Of a stretch of 8,334 nucleotides of DNA, positions 1 to 6,878 are shown in pieces; position 1 is the first letter of the stretch; the number at the start of each line of letters is the position of its first letter. The translations under genes and the position numbers were made by a program. This DNA is from Planctomycetota bacterium (GTDB taxonomy: Bacteria; Planctomycetota; UBA1135; UBA2386). A model generated the notes under the pieces. It ran no database searches, was not told the origin of the DNA, and worked only from the letters and a program-made list of their open reading frames with translations. The DNA lies in NCBI GenBank assembly GCA_003235605.1, contig QJVU01000470.1:1-8334 (forward strand), given 5' to 3'.

Positions 1-1117
1 CGACCGCGCTCCAGGCCAGGAAAACGACCCAAACAGCCTGCTCAACAAGGCTCTGGCCGAGCTCGACGACTTCTATGGCAAGAAGCTGGGCCGTGGCAGG
101 GAACTGATCCAGTCACACGTTCCACCGGCAGTGGCCAAGCTCCTCGGACGTGGCACGAGCGACCGGCGGCAGACCTACAAGGAGCTCTACAAGAAGGAGC
201 TGAAGCTGACGACCGGCGGCCGGAAGCGCAGCAACGACATCTACCGCGGTGCCGCCATTGCGCTGGGACAGCTGGCGGAGCCCAAGGAAGTCGAGTACTC
301 CAAGGCCCTCCTGAACTACTTCCACAAGGGGAAGGATGAACAGGCGAGGTACTTCGCGCTGATGTCTCTTGGCCAGATCGGCGGAGAGGCAAACCGGACG
401 GAGCTCCTCAAGGTCTTGGCCAAGGGCAAGAAGACCCTTGAGATGCCGTGGGCGGCCCTGAGCCTCGGCGTCATGTGCTTCAACACGTTCGAGGCCGATT
501 CGACGGCACGAGTGGACACCATGATCGGTGATGCAATCATGAAGCAGTTCCGTCGCGGTGGAGACCCGCGGGCCCGCTCGGCCTTTGCAATCGCCATGGG
601 TCTGGCCCGCTACCGTGACGGTGCCCCGGAACTGGTGAAGGAGCTGATCGACAAGAAGCACCAGGACGAGTTCGCCGGCTACCTGTGCATCGGCCTTGCG
701 CTGATGGACTACAAGAATGCCAAGTCGCAGATCCATGAGATCTGCCGCAACGCAGTCCGCCGGAATCGCCTGTTGCAGCAGGCGGCAGTGGCCCTTGGCA
801 AGCTGGGCGACCGCAGCGTCACCGACACGCTCACCGAGATGCTGCGCGAGGAGTCTGCCGGCAACCTGGCAAAGCTGAGTGCGCTCGCTGGTGCCCTGGG
901 CTTCATCGGTGATCGCCGGACCATCAAGCCCCTGGTCGACATGCTGTTCAACGAGAAGCTGACCGAGCTCTCCCGGGCGTTCGCCGCCGTGGCCCTGGGC
1001 GGGGTTGCGGACAAGGAGCCGCTGCCCTGGAACTCCAAGATCGCCTGCAACATGAACTACCGGGCGGTCACCGAGACGCTGACCGGTGCGGGCACCGGCG
1101 TGCTCGACATCCTGTAG
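1..1117 (+). CDS. HEAT-repeat domain protein (5' end outside window)
   Basis: The reading frame is open from base 2 to a TAG at 1115-1117, giving 371 visible residues; the GTG at 131 lies inside this frame and is probably not the start, so the gene is partial at its 5' end. From about visible residue 80 to 335 the protein is a chain of paired alpha helices with the A-x-x-A-L-G-x-[LI]-G signature of HEAT repeats (for example around residues 83-92, 119-128, 193-202, 226-236, 260-270, 293-304 and 326-335). HEAT repeats build solenoid scaffolds for protein binding; no catalytic motif is visible. The C-terminus has the block LPWNSKI, then NYRA, then GTGVLDIL, an arrangement I associate with a planctomycete family of HEAT proteins (from memory, not searched). 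A strong hairpin terminator follows 34 nt after the stop. Export cannot be judged because the N-terminus is missing. Partner and process are unknown. Confidence 0.85.
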   Translation, partial: DRAPGQENDPNSLLNKALAELDDFYGKKLGRGRELIQSHVPPAVAKLLGRGTSDRRQTYKELYKKELKLTTGGRKRSNDIYRGAAIALGQLAEPKEVEYSKALLNYFHKGKDEQARYFALMSLGQIGGEANRTELLKVLAKGKKTLEMPWAALSLGVMCFNTFEADSTARVDTMIGDAIMKQFRRGGDPRARSAFAIAMGLARYRDGAPELVKELIDKKHQDEFAGYLCIGLALMDYKNAKSQIHEICRNAVRRNRLLQQAAVALGKLGDRSVTDTLTEMLREESAGNLAKLSALAGALGFIGDRRTIKPLVDMLFNEKLTELSRAFAAVALGGVADKEPLPWNSKIACNMNYRAVTETLTGAGTGVLDIL

Positions 1118-1151
1118 CGCCTCTTTCAGCACCACTTCCGCCAGAGGCCAC

Positions 1152-1195
1152 AGCCGGCCCCGCCAGCCAATGCTGGCGGGGCCGGCTTGTTGTTT
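1152..1195 (+). terminator. Rho-independent terminator of the HEAT-repeat gene
   Basis: A perfect 16-bp inverted repeat (AGCCGGCCCCGCCAGC at 1152-1167 and its complement at 1172-1187) encloses the 4-nt loop CAAT. On the plus strand it is followed by a T-rich run (TTGTTGTTT, 1187-1195), which fits intrinsic termination of the HEAT-repeat gene 34 nt after its stop. On the minus strand the hairpin is not followed by Ts, so it looks one-directional, although it could still stabilise the 3' end of the convergent minus-strand operon that ends at 1231. The rest of the 1118-1230 gap shows nothing else. Confidence 0.85.
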
Positions 1196-1230
1196 CGCGG
1201 CCGTAACAGCTCACGTTTGTGCGACCAGCA

Positions 1231-3156
1231 CTATTGGGAGCTTCGGCCCCAGAGCCAGACGCCTGCCAACAGCACCAGCGTGGCTGTGGCAGCCAGCCAG
1301 CCGTTCCGCCGAGCCTTGGCCGCCGCACGGCGCATTGGGGCGGCGTCCTTTTCCGCCGCGGCAATCTGCTGGTCCATGCCTGGCATCCCCAGTTTCCGGG
1401 CTTGGCGGAGTTCCAGGATTGCAGCCTCGAGGTCCCGCAGGGTCCAGCGGGTATAGCCCGCGACGTACCGAAGGTACGCGGTCTCGTTCCGCGCCTTGGC
1501 CAGTGCCGTGAGCACATCCTCGAACCGGCCCTCGTCCAAGAGGCTGCGAACCGCGGCCTGAACGGTATCTGGAGCCTCCTGACCGGCCATGGTCAGCAGC
1601 GTGGGGCTGCCCCGGCGCTTGGCGTATTGACGCTCCTGCAACACATCCAGCCACGGCCGATCATCGTCCAGGGCCGCGGCTCCCGCTCCCATCTTGAAGC
1701 TCCGCCAGCTGCCCTCATGACGGCATTCCCCCAGGATCCGCTCCAACTCGCGGTTCCCAGTGCTGGCCCGCTGCAACACGCCACGATCCAGCCGCCGGCC
1801 CTTGCGCGCGACCAACACGAAGTTCCGGGAGCGAGGCACACGGAATGCCGCAGTCTCCCCGAAGACAGCCGCCATTGTGGTTGCAAGGGCCTCCAGCCCA
1901 GCATCCTCGAAGGAGCTTCCCCCGGAGTTGACGGTCACCACGCCACCCGCTTTCAGGATGCGGCTGACCCCCATGAAGAACTGCCGGCTGGCGATGTGCG
2001 CCGGTATGTAGATCTGTCGGTCATAGGTATCCACCAAGACGACGTCGTAGGTGTTCTCCGGAGCGCGGTTGACGAAGACCCGGGCGTCAAGCCCGCTGTA
2101 TTCCTTGCCCGCTGCTGCTTCCCCGGGAAACAACTCCGGGTTCCTTCCGAGTTCGTGCACCACGGGGTCGAGTTCCACCGCGTCTACGGTGCACCCCGGG
2201 AAAGCGTCGCGGTAGAGGCGACCGAAAGTACCCGCGGCAGATCCCAGACTGAGAACCGTCAGCGCCAAAGGAACCGAGCCGTCACCAGCGAGGTACGGCG
2301 CCACGACATGGTAGTCATAGTACATTCCGTGGGTGTAGGGCGTTGCCGCAAAGCTCACGGAGTGGAACGAGTCCAGGCCTTCATTGATCTTCAGCACGCT
2401 GTAACGCCCCCGGTCAGGGTCGTCATGGGCCACGACCTGGATGTACTGGTACGCGCTCTCCACTTCTCGGAGCAGCTCGCCGTCCCCGACCGCCTTCATG
2501 GGCCCCAGGTTCAGAAACGACGCCACTACCAGGACCAGCAGCGTGCTGGCCCGTAGCGGGCCGGCCCTGCAGAGCAGTCCCGTGAGGATCAGGATTGCCG
2601 CACTCACCCACAGGGTGGCACGGCTTCCCAACTGCGGGACCAGGAGGTGGGTGGCGGCGAAGGTGCCCACCAGGCTGCCTACCGTGGACATCGCCGAGAC
2701 CAGGCCACTGGCTCCGCCCACCCGGCCGTGCCTGCTGACGAGGAGTTTCACCAGCATTGGCGTGACACACCCGATCAGGAGGACGGGTGGCGAGAACAGC
2801 AACAACGTGGCTACCAGCGATCCCCGCACGAGCGCGGCCATGGCAGCATCCAGCGGCAGGTCTGCGGGCAGCAGCCATTCACCAAGTGGCCTGGCCCACA
2901 GGGGCACGGAGCACACAAACAAGCCGGCCAGAAGCAGGAGCGTTGAGAGCCGCCGGCGGCCGTGCTCCCGGTCCGCCATCCGCCCACCGAGAAACGCGCC
3001 CGCCGCCAAGGCCACGAGCATGACCCCGATCACGTTCGTCCAGACGTAGGCGCTCTGTCCAAAGTACGGTGCCAACACCCGCACCGCCGTGAGCTCGATG
3101 GCCATGACGGCAAATCCGGTCAACCCTGCCACGACCGAAGCGCCGGCCGGGGTCAT
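1231..3156 (-). CDS. Membrane-fused spermidine-synthase-like protein
   Basis: A 641-residue integral membrane protein. Residues 1-220 contain about seven hydrophobic helices (roughly 5-25, 40-58, 71-87, 109-131, 150-173, 179-196, 202-218). A spermidine-synthase-like, S-adenosylmethionine-type Rossmann domain follows: an ESAYQYIQV entry strand near 233-241, a glycine loop LSLGSAAGTFG at 302-312, the acidic ribose-binding VELDP at 327-331, and VDTYD near 375-379, whose two aspartates align with the catalytic DxxD of SpeE. DDRPWLD at 498-504 matches the DDRP motif of fused membrane/SpeE proteins. Residues about 528-591 look like TPR-type helix pairs, and a single hydrophobic helix at about 619-636 ends the chain. 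True polyamine synthesis is not shown; many such fusions have unknown substrates. ATG 3156 is chosen because the 13 upstream codons back to GTG 3195 lack the GC-rich third positions of the rest; neither start has a clear ribosome site. Last gene of the cluster. Confidence 0.85.
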   Translation of the reverse strand: MTPAGASVVAGLTGFAVMAIELTAVRVLAPYFGQSAYVWTNVIGVMLVALAAGAFLGGRMADREHGRRRLSTLLLLAGLFVCSVPLWARPLGEWLLPADLPLDAAMAALVRGSLVATLLLFSPPVLLIGCVTPMLVKLLVSRHGRVGGASGLVSAMSTVGSLVGTFAATHLLVPQLGSRATLWVSAAILILTGLLCRAGPLRASTLLVLVVASFLNLGPMKAVGDGELLREVESAYQYIQVVAHDDPDRGRYSVLKINEGLDSFHSVSFAATPYTHGMYYDYHVVAPYLAGDGSVPLALTVLSLGSAAGTFGRLYRDAFPGCTVDAVELDPVVHELGRNPELFPGEAAAGKEYSGLDARVFVNRAPENTYDVVLVDTYDRQIYIPAHIASRQFFMGVSRILKAGGVVTVNSGGSSFEDAGLEALATTMAAVFGETAAFRVPRSRNFVLVARKGRRLDRGVLQRASTGNRELERILGECRHEGSWRSFKMGAGAAALDDDRPWLDVLQERQYAKRRGSPTLLTMAGQEAPDTVQAAVRSLLDEGRFEDVLTALAKARNETAYLRYVAGYTRWTLRDLEAAILELRQARKLGMPGMDQQIAAAEKDAAPMRRAAAKARRNGWLAATATLVLLAGVWLWGRSSQ

Positions 3157-3206
3157 GGTACGACCATGGTCTTCAGCTAGCGCTGTGCCCGTCACTGACG
3201 CGTTTG

Positions 3207-4778
3207 CTACTTGGCACCACTCCCGTTGTTCTTCCCACCGCGTTCGTTGCTGCCGGGCTCCTTCTTGTCAGGATCCTCGGCTGCCGAGCCTTTCCCTGCC
3301 TCCTCATTGCCCGCATCCCCCTTCTCCTTCTTCTCCGTTTCCTTCTTTTCCGCCTTCTTTTCCGCCTCTTTCTTCTCGGCGTCCTTGTTCGCGGACGCCT
3401 CCTTGGGCTGGTCCTTCGGCTTCGGCACGATCACGGGGCAGCGGACTGTATAGAGGTGGCTGGTGTCGTAAGCGCTGATCATCCCATCCACCATGGTCTC
3501 CAGGTGTCGTTCGAACTTGTGCTTGGTCTGGCGTCCATTCACGATCAAGGAGACCTCCTTGTCCAGATCCACCAGGGCATCGTTCAGGAACAGCAAGAAA
3601 GACGTCACACTGCGGCTTTCGACCGTGATCGTGTTCTTCTCGCGGTCGGCGATGGCCACCAGCCGCGGGCGCTGGGCATCCGTGACGGTGTCCAAAGGTT
3701 CCATCTGTGTCACGTTGATCCAGTAGGCCTTGCCAAAGCGGTCGTGGTTGGTGGCCAGCACGACCTTGGACGGAAACAACGGACGCTGTACCTTGGCAAC
3801 CCAGCTGTCGATGTCGGCCTGAGACTCCAGGAACGGGTACTGCCCCTTTCCCTCCAGGATCTCACACGTTCCTTTCTGCAGCTTGTCCAGCTTGTCTTTG
3901 AGCGTCTTGCAAGCCGCCGCAGTCTCCTTGCTGGAGATCAGAAGGATGGGCCGACCGCTAAGACTGTCCAACTGCAGGTTTTCCACACCCACCGGGTGGC
4001 GCAACACCAGGGCCGCAAATCGCATGGGGAAGTAGGTGGCGAGCCGGATTGCCCAACCGCTCACGCCCTTCCCGCAGTCGAGAATCATCTGGGACCGGTT
4101 CAAGTTGTATTGCCGTTGCACTTCGCCCAGCGGGGAGAGTACGGAACTGATGCGCTTGGTCTCGGCATCCGCCTGGGCTTGCTTGGTCAGGTCGGGCAGG
4201 TTGTCGTAGTCAAGTCCGTCCAGGAGCTTGGGGATGAACACGAGTGTGTCATTCATCAGAGGCGCCTTCTTCCATGTGTTGTCGAAGTAGGTCCGGCTGT
4301 CGTCCCAGCCGTTCTCCCCCTGTCCTGGGAGCAACACGATGGTGCGGTAGGCTTGTTTCTCCGGTCGGTAGGTGCGGGGTACCATCAGGCCATAGTCGAA
4401 TTCGAAGTCTGCACCCCTCGGCTTGTCGCGGATGATCTTGAGCTCACCAGAGGAGCTTTTCTTCGGATAGTCGAACACCCCGTCAAAGATCGCCAACATG
4501 TCCCCCATGTACTTCAGCAAGTCGACCTTCTTGCTCTTGCTCTTGCTGTCCCACAGTTTCATGTGTGCCTCCCGGGCCCGGCGGACCTTCTTGGCCCGCT
4601 TCAGGGTGTCGTCGGTCCGGAAGTCGATCCGCGCATTGACCCAGTCGGCGGCTTTCTTCTTGAGCGCACCGATATCCGACGGTGTGAGGATCTTCTGAAG
4701 TCGGGGATCGTCGTCTCCGTTCTCTCCCTGCGGGCAGAGGAACAGGAGTCCAACCGAGAGGGCAGCAAGGGAAGCCAT
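3207..4778 (-). CDS. Secreted alpha/beta-hydrolase-like (esterase-like) protein, nucleophile missing
   Basis: A 523-residue protein. The ATG at 4778 is preceded by ACGGAG with 5-nt spacing and opens a short hydrophobic leader (residues 4-14, then Cys15-Pro), so this start is preferred over the frame's 99-residue upstream extension. A Cys at 15 lacks a canonical lipobox, so lipoprotein status is uncertain. Residues about 128-335 resemble the esterase/PHB-depolymerase type of alpha/beta hydrolase: VPRTYRP, IVLLPGQGENGWDD near 147-160, LVFIPKL at 179-185, and an elbow region LDCGKGVSGW at 233-242 followed by RLATYFPMRFAALVLRHP. The elbow has no GxSxG: Gly236 sits where the serine nucleophile is expected, so catalysis by the usual triad is doubtful. 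Residues 335-450 form a beta-rich domain with LDKEVSLIVNG near 405-415, as in planctomycete esterases (from memory). Residues 455-523 are a charged Lys/Glu tail. It lies 91 nt after the TPR gene and about 50 nt before the membrane protein gene. Substrate unknown. Confidence 0.8.
   Translation of the reverse strand: MASLAALSVGLLFLCPQGENGDDDPRLQKILTPSDIGALKKKAADWVNARIDFRTDDTLKRAKKVRRAREAHMKLWDSKSKSKKVDLLKYMGDMLAIFDGVFDYPKKSSSGELKIIRDKPRGADFEFDYGLMVPRTYRPEKQAYRTIVLLPGQGENGWDDSRTYFDNTWKKAPLMNDTLVFIPKLLDGLDYDNLPDLTKQAQADAETKRISSVLSPLGEVQRQYNLNRSQMILDCGKGVSGWAIRLATYFPMRFAALVLRHPVGVENLQLDSLSGRPILLISSKETAAACKTLKDKLDKLQKGTCEILEGKGQYPFLESQADIDSWVAKVQRPLFPSKVVLATNHDRFGKAYWINVTQMEPLDTVTDAQRPRLVAIADREKNTITVESRSVTSFLLFLNDALVDLDKEVSLIVNGRQTKHKFERHLETMVDGMISAYDTSHLYTVRCPVIVPKPKDQPKEASANKDAEKKEAEKKAEKKETEKKEKGDAGNEEAGKGSAAEDPDKKEPGSNERGGKNNGSGAK
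3316..3377. repeat. Pyrimidine tract with 12-bp tandem repeat encoding Lys/Glu tail
   Basis: On the plus strand this stretch is almost pure pyrimidine, with only three G residues. It contains CCTTCTTTTCCG twice in perfect tandem (3341-3352 and 3353-3364), a one-mismatch copy at 3326-3337 and a degenerate copy at 3365-3376. Read on the minus strand it encodes the EKKA/EKKE-type repeats in the tail of the hydrolase-like protein. Because the unit is 12 bp, gain or loss of a copy keeps the reading frame. Confidence 0.75.
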
Positions 4779-4783
4779 GAATG

Positions 4784-4789
4784 CTCCGT
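4784..4789 (-). promoter_or_regulatory. Ribosome binding site deciding the hydrolase-like start
   Basis: The minus strand reads ACGGAG, then CATTC, then ATG at 4778. GGAG at 5-nt spacing is the best Shine-Dalgarno match among the genes here and fixes the start just before the hydrophobic leader, ruling out the 99-residue upstream extension that would overlap the TPR gene. Confidence 0.65.
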
Positions 4790-4869
4790 GGTTTCGAAGA
4801 AGGTCGCGGTTCGGCTCTGGGGTCTCAGCAGCAAGGTACGCTGCAGGGCAGGCCGCGTGTAGGTCTACA

Positions 4870-5814
4870 TTATTCCGCAGGTTCACGGCGCGGACCAGCG
4901 GCGGCAGCTTTTGGCCCCGCCACCTGTCTGCCCAGCAGATCGAGTGCGACCCGCCTTGCCAACGACTGCTGGGGGTCCTCGGCGAGGCTGGCCTGGAGGT
5001 CGGCCAACGGGTCGGTTCGGACCCGGATTCCGGCGCGATTGTACAGGACCGCCAAGTTGGTGGCTGCGGAGCCACGTCCCGGGACCTCTTGGAGACTGAG
5101 GCTCCGCTTCAGCACCGCCGCCGCGGCATCTCGCTCCCCGATACCCTTCAGCAACAGGCCCAGATCGTTGGCAATGTCGGACCGGGGCGAAAGCGCCATT
5201 GCCCGTTCGTACGCCGCTCGGGCCGCCCCGGCCCGCCCCACCTGACGCAACGCCAGACCCAAGTTGGCCTGAACATCGGGATCCCCCGACAGCAGGTCCG
5301 CCTGTCTCTGGAAGACCCACAGACCCACGTCTGTCTTTCCCTGCCGCAAGAGGGCGGCAGCGGCGTTCACAAACGGAAAGTACAGCTGGCTGTCCAACAG
5401 GATGCGGTCGACTACATCCCGGTACCTGGCCTCCGCCTTGAGGCCATCGGCAACGATCACGGCCGCGGTGGCATCCGAGGCAGCAACCATCGCCCGCACC
5501 CAGCCCTCCAGGTGAGCCGGCTCCCTCTGCCCCAGCTCCCAGGCCCTGGCATAGAGGTCGCGTGCCAGCCGGCTCTTACCCGACTCAGCGGCGGAGTAGG
5601 CCGCCATCCCCATCCAGCGCTGGTGGCTTGCTTCGCTGGCGGGCAGGCGCAAGAACAGCGCAAGCGCACGATCGAAGGCTTCACGTCGCGCGGGTGAGGC
5701 CTTGGGCAGCTGCAGGGCGGCCTCATATTGGTCCTTGAAGCTCTCCTGTGCGGACAGACCGCACGCCAGAGACAGCACCCAAAGCAAAAGGCGCAGCGAG
5801 TGGTTGGCCTTCAT
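4870..5814 (-). CDS. Secreted TPR-repeat protein
   Basis: A 314-residue protein. Its ATG (5814-5812) overlaps the TGA of purM (5813-5811) as ATGA, which strongly fixes the start and implies translational coupling; a purine run GGGAAGGGGG lies 10 nt upstream. Residues 1-22 form a Sec-type signal peptide: Lys2 and Arg8, a Leu-rich core, then GLSA before Gln23. The alpha-helical remainder holds TPR units; the clearest is at about 177-210 (NLGLALRQ, ARAAYERAMALSP), with a second at 212-245 and helical, TPR-like segments at about 65-97 and 146-176. TPR domains are protein-binding scaffolds, so an envelope-facing adaptor is plausible. No enzymatic motif is seen. It is followed after 91 nt by the esterase-like gene, whose product is also exported, so the two could act together. 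The partner is unknown. The frame stays open upstream inside purM, but that part is only a shadow of purM coding. Confidence 0.85.
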   Translation of the reverse strand: MKANHSLRLLLWVLSLACGLSAQESFKDQYEAALQLPKASPARREAFDRALALFLRLPASEASHQRWMGMAAYSAAESGKSRLARDLYARAWELGQREPAHLEGWVRAMVAASDATAAVIVADGLKAEARYRDVVDRILLDSQLYFPFVNAAAALLRQGKTDVGLWVFQRQADLLSGDPDVQANLGLALRQVGRAGAARAAYERAMALSPRSDIANDLGLLLKGIGERDAAAAVLKRSLSLQEVPGRGSAATNLAVLYNRAGIRVRTDPLADLQASLAEDPQQSLARRVALDLLGRQVAGPKAAAAGPRREPAE

Positions 5815-6878
5815 CGCAGGTCGACCCCCTTCCCACCGGGCAGCACTTCGCCTACCGCGTGGGCGATCTCGCCCCGTTTCGCGAGACTCTCCAGCACCCG
5901 GTGCCCAGCATCCGCCGCGACGAACAGGACCATACCGAAGCCCATGTTGAAGACCCGGTAGGCCTCCTCGATGTTCATTCCGGCAGACGTCACCAGCAGG
6001 TCGAAGATCGGCGGCCGGGGCATCCGGTCTCGGTGGATCCGCGCGGTCATGTCTCTTGGCAGGACCCGCGGCAGGTTGTCGAGCAATCCGCCGCCGGTGA
6101 TGTGGGCCATGCCGTGCACCAAGCCATCCTCCAAAAGCGGGTACACCAGCGGCAGGTAGCTGCGGTGAACCTTCAGCAAGGCTTGTCCTACCGTCAGACC
6201 TTCCAGCCTCGCGGGTCTCCGGTCCAAGGCCAGATTCGGCGCCGAGGCGATGACCTTGCGTGCCAGGGAATAGCCATTGGTGTGAAGGCCCGAAGACGCG
6301 AGGGCGATCAGCTGGTCGCCAGGAGCGATGCGGCTGCCATCCAGCAGTTGTGCCCGCGGGACAGCGCCGACAATCGTGCCTGCAACGTCCATCTCGCCCT
6401 CGACGTACACCCCCGGCATCTCTGCCGTTTCGCCGCCCAGCAGCGCGCAGCCGTTCTCCCGGCACGCCTTGGACAGCCCCGAGATCACCCCCACCACCCA
6501 ATCAGGCATCATTTTTCCGAGTGCCACGTAATCCAGGAAGAACAACGGCCGCGCGCCCTGCACCAGGATGTCGTTCACGCAGTGATTCACCAGGTCCTGA
6601 CCAATGCCCTCGAGGGCATCCTCGACCGCGGCTGCCCGCATGGCCTGTGCTGCCTGTGCCACCTTCACCTTGGTCCCCACCCCATCGGTAGAGGCCACGA
6701 GCAGTTGCCCATCCACGCCGGCGGCTGCCGGGTCGAAGACACCGCCGAACTGGCCCAGGTCACTGGCCACACCCCTGGTGAAGGTGGAACGAATGGCGTC
6801 GGCCGCAAGGCGGACTGCCTCGTACTTGGCATCGATGTCGACGCCGGCGTCGCTGTATGCAGAGCGTTGTTGTGTCAA
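5811..6878 (-). CDS. purM: Phosphoribosylformylglycinamidine cyclo-ligase (AIR synthetase)
   Basis: This cytoplasmic enzyme converts FGAM plus ATP to 5-aminoimidazole ribonucleotide, ADP and phosphate, the fifth step of purine synthesis. The 355-residue product is close to the roughly 345 of E. coli PurM. Family landmarks occur in order: YSDAGVDID at 8-16, ASTDGVGTKVKVA at 62-74 (ATP site), DLVNHCVNDILVQGA at 95-109, FFLDYVALGKM at 113-123, CALLGGETAEMPG at 144-156, SSGLHTNGYSLAR at 195-207, HITGGGLLDNLPRVLP at 259-274 and FNMGFGMVLF at 310-319. The start is TTG at 6878, because the frame has no ATG or GTG between there and the conserved YSDAGVDID; GGGGA lies 6 nt upstream. The start overlaps the NUDIX stop as TTGA, and the stop overlaps the TPR start as ATGA, so it sits inside a tightly coupled operon. 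The frame runs on upstream through the NUDIX gene, but that stretch is out of frame with it and resembles no PurM. Confidence 0.97.
   Translation of the reverse strand: MTQQRSAYSDAGVDIDAKYEAVRLAADAIRSTFTRGVASDLGQFGGVFDPAAAGVDGQLLVASTDGVGTKVKVAQAAQAMRAAAVEDALEGIGQDLVNHCVNDILVQGARPLFFLDYVALGKMMPDWVVGVISGLSKACRENGCALLGGETAEMPGVYVEGEMDVAGTIVGAVPRAQLLDGSRIAPGDQLIALASSGLHTNGYSLARKVIASAPNLALDRRPARLEGLTVGQALLKVHRSYLPLVYPLLEDGLVHGMAHITGGGLLDNLPRVLPRDMTARIHRDRMPRPPIFDLLVTSAGMNIEEAYRVFNMGFGMVLFVAADAGHRVLESLAKRGEIAHAVGEVLPGGKGVDLR

Noticed and set aside
113..1135. A 340-codon open frame on the minus strand
   Set aside because: It mirrors the HEAT-repeat gene and has no own signals; it also runs toward the left edge without a coherent product.
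1219..2556. A 445-codon open frame on the plus strand
   Set aside because: It is antisense to the SpeE-like gene, rich in His, Arg, Gln and Pro without motifs, and thus a shadow frame.
3204..4862. A 552-codon open frame on the plus strand
   Set aside because: It lies antisense to the hydrolase-like gene, shows no recognisable domain, and is explained by GC-rich codon usage on the opposite strand. The minus-strand frame has a leader, a ribosome site and family motifs.
4779..4869. A possible terminator or internal promoter between the TPR and hydrolase-like genes
   Set aside because: Only weak short inverted repeats are seen, such as GCAGC/GCTGC, with no T-run and no convincing -10/-35 pair, so I do not call a site.
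4779..5075. A 99-residue N-terminal extension of the hydrolase-like protein
   Set aside because: It would overlap the TPR gene on the same strand by about 200 nt, is low-complexity and Arg/Pro/Ser-rich, and precedes a good ribosome site and hydrophobic leader at 4778.
5815..6501. A 229-residue N-terminal extension of the TPR protein
   Set aside because: It overlaps purM in another frame; the ATGA overlap and signal peptide at 5814 give a much better start.
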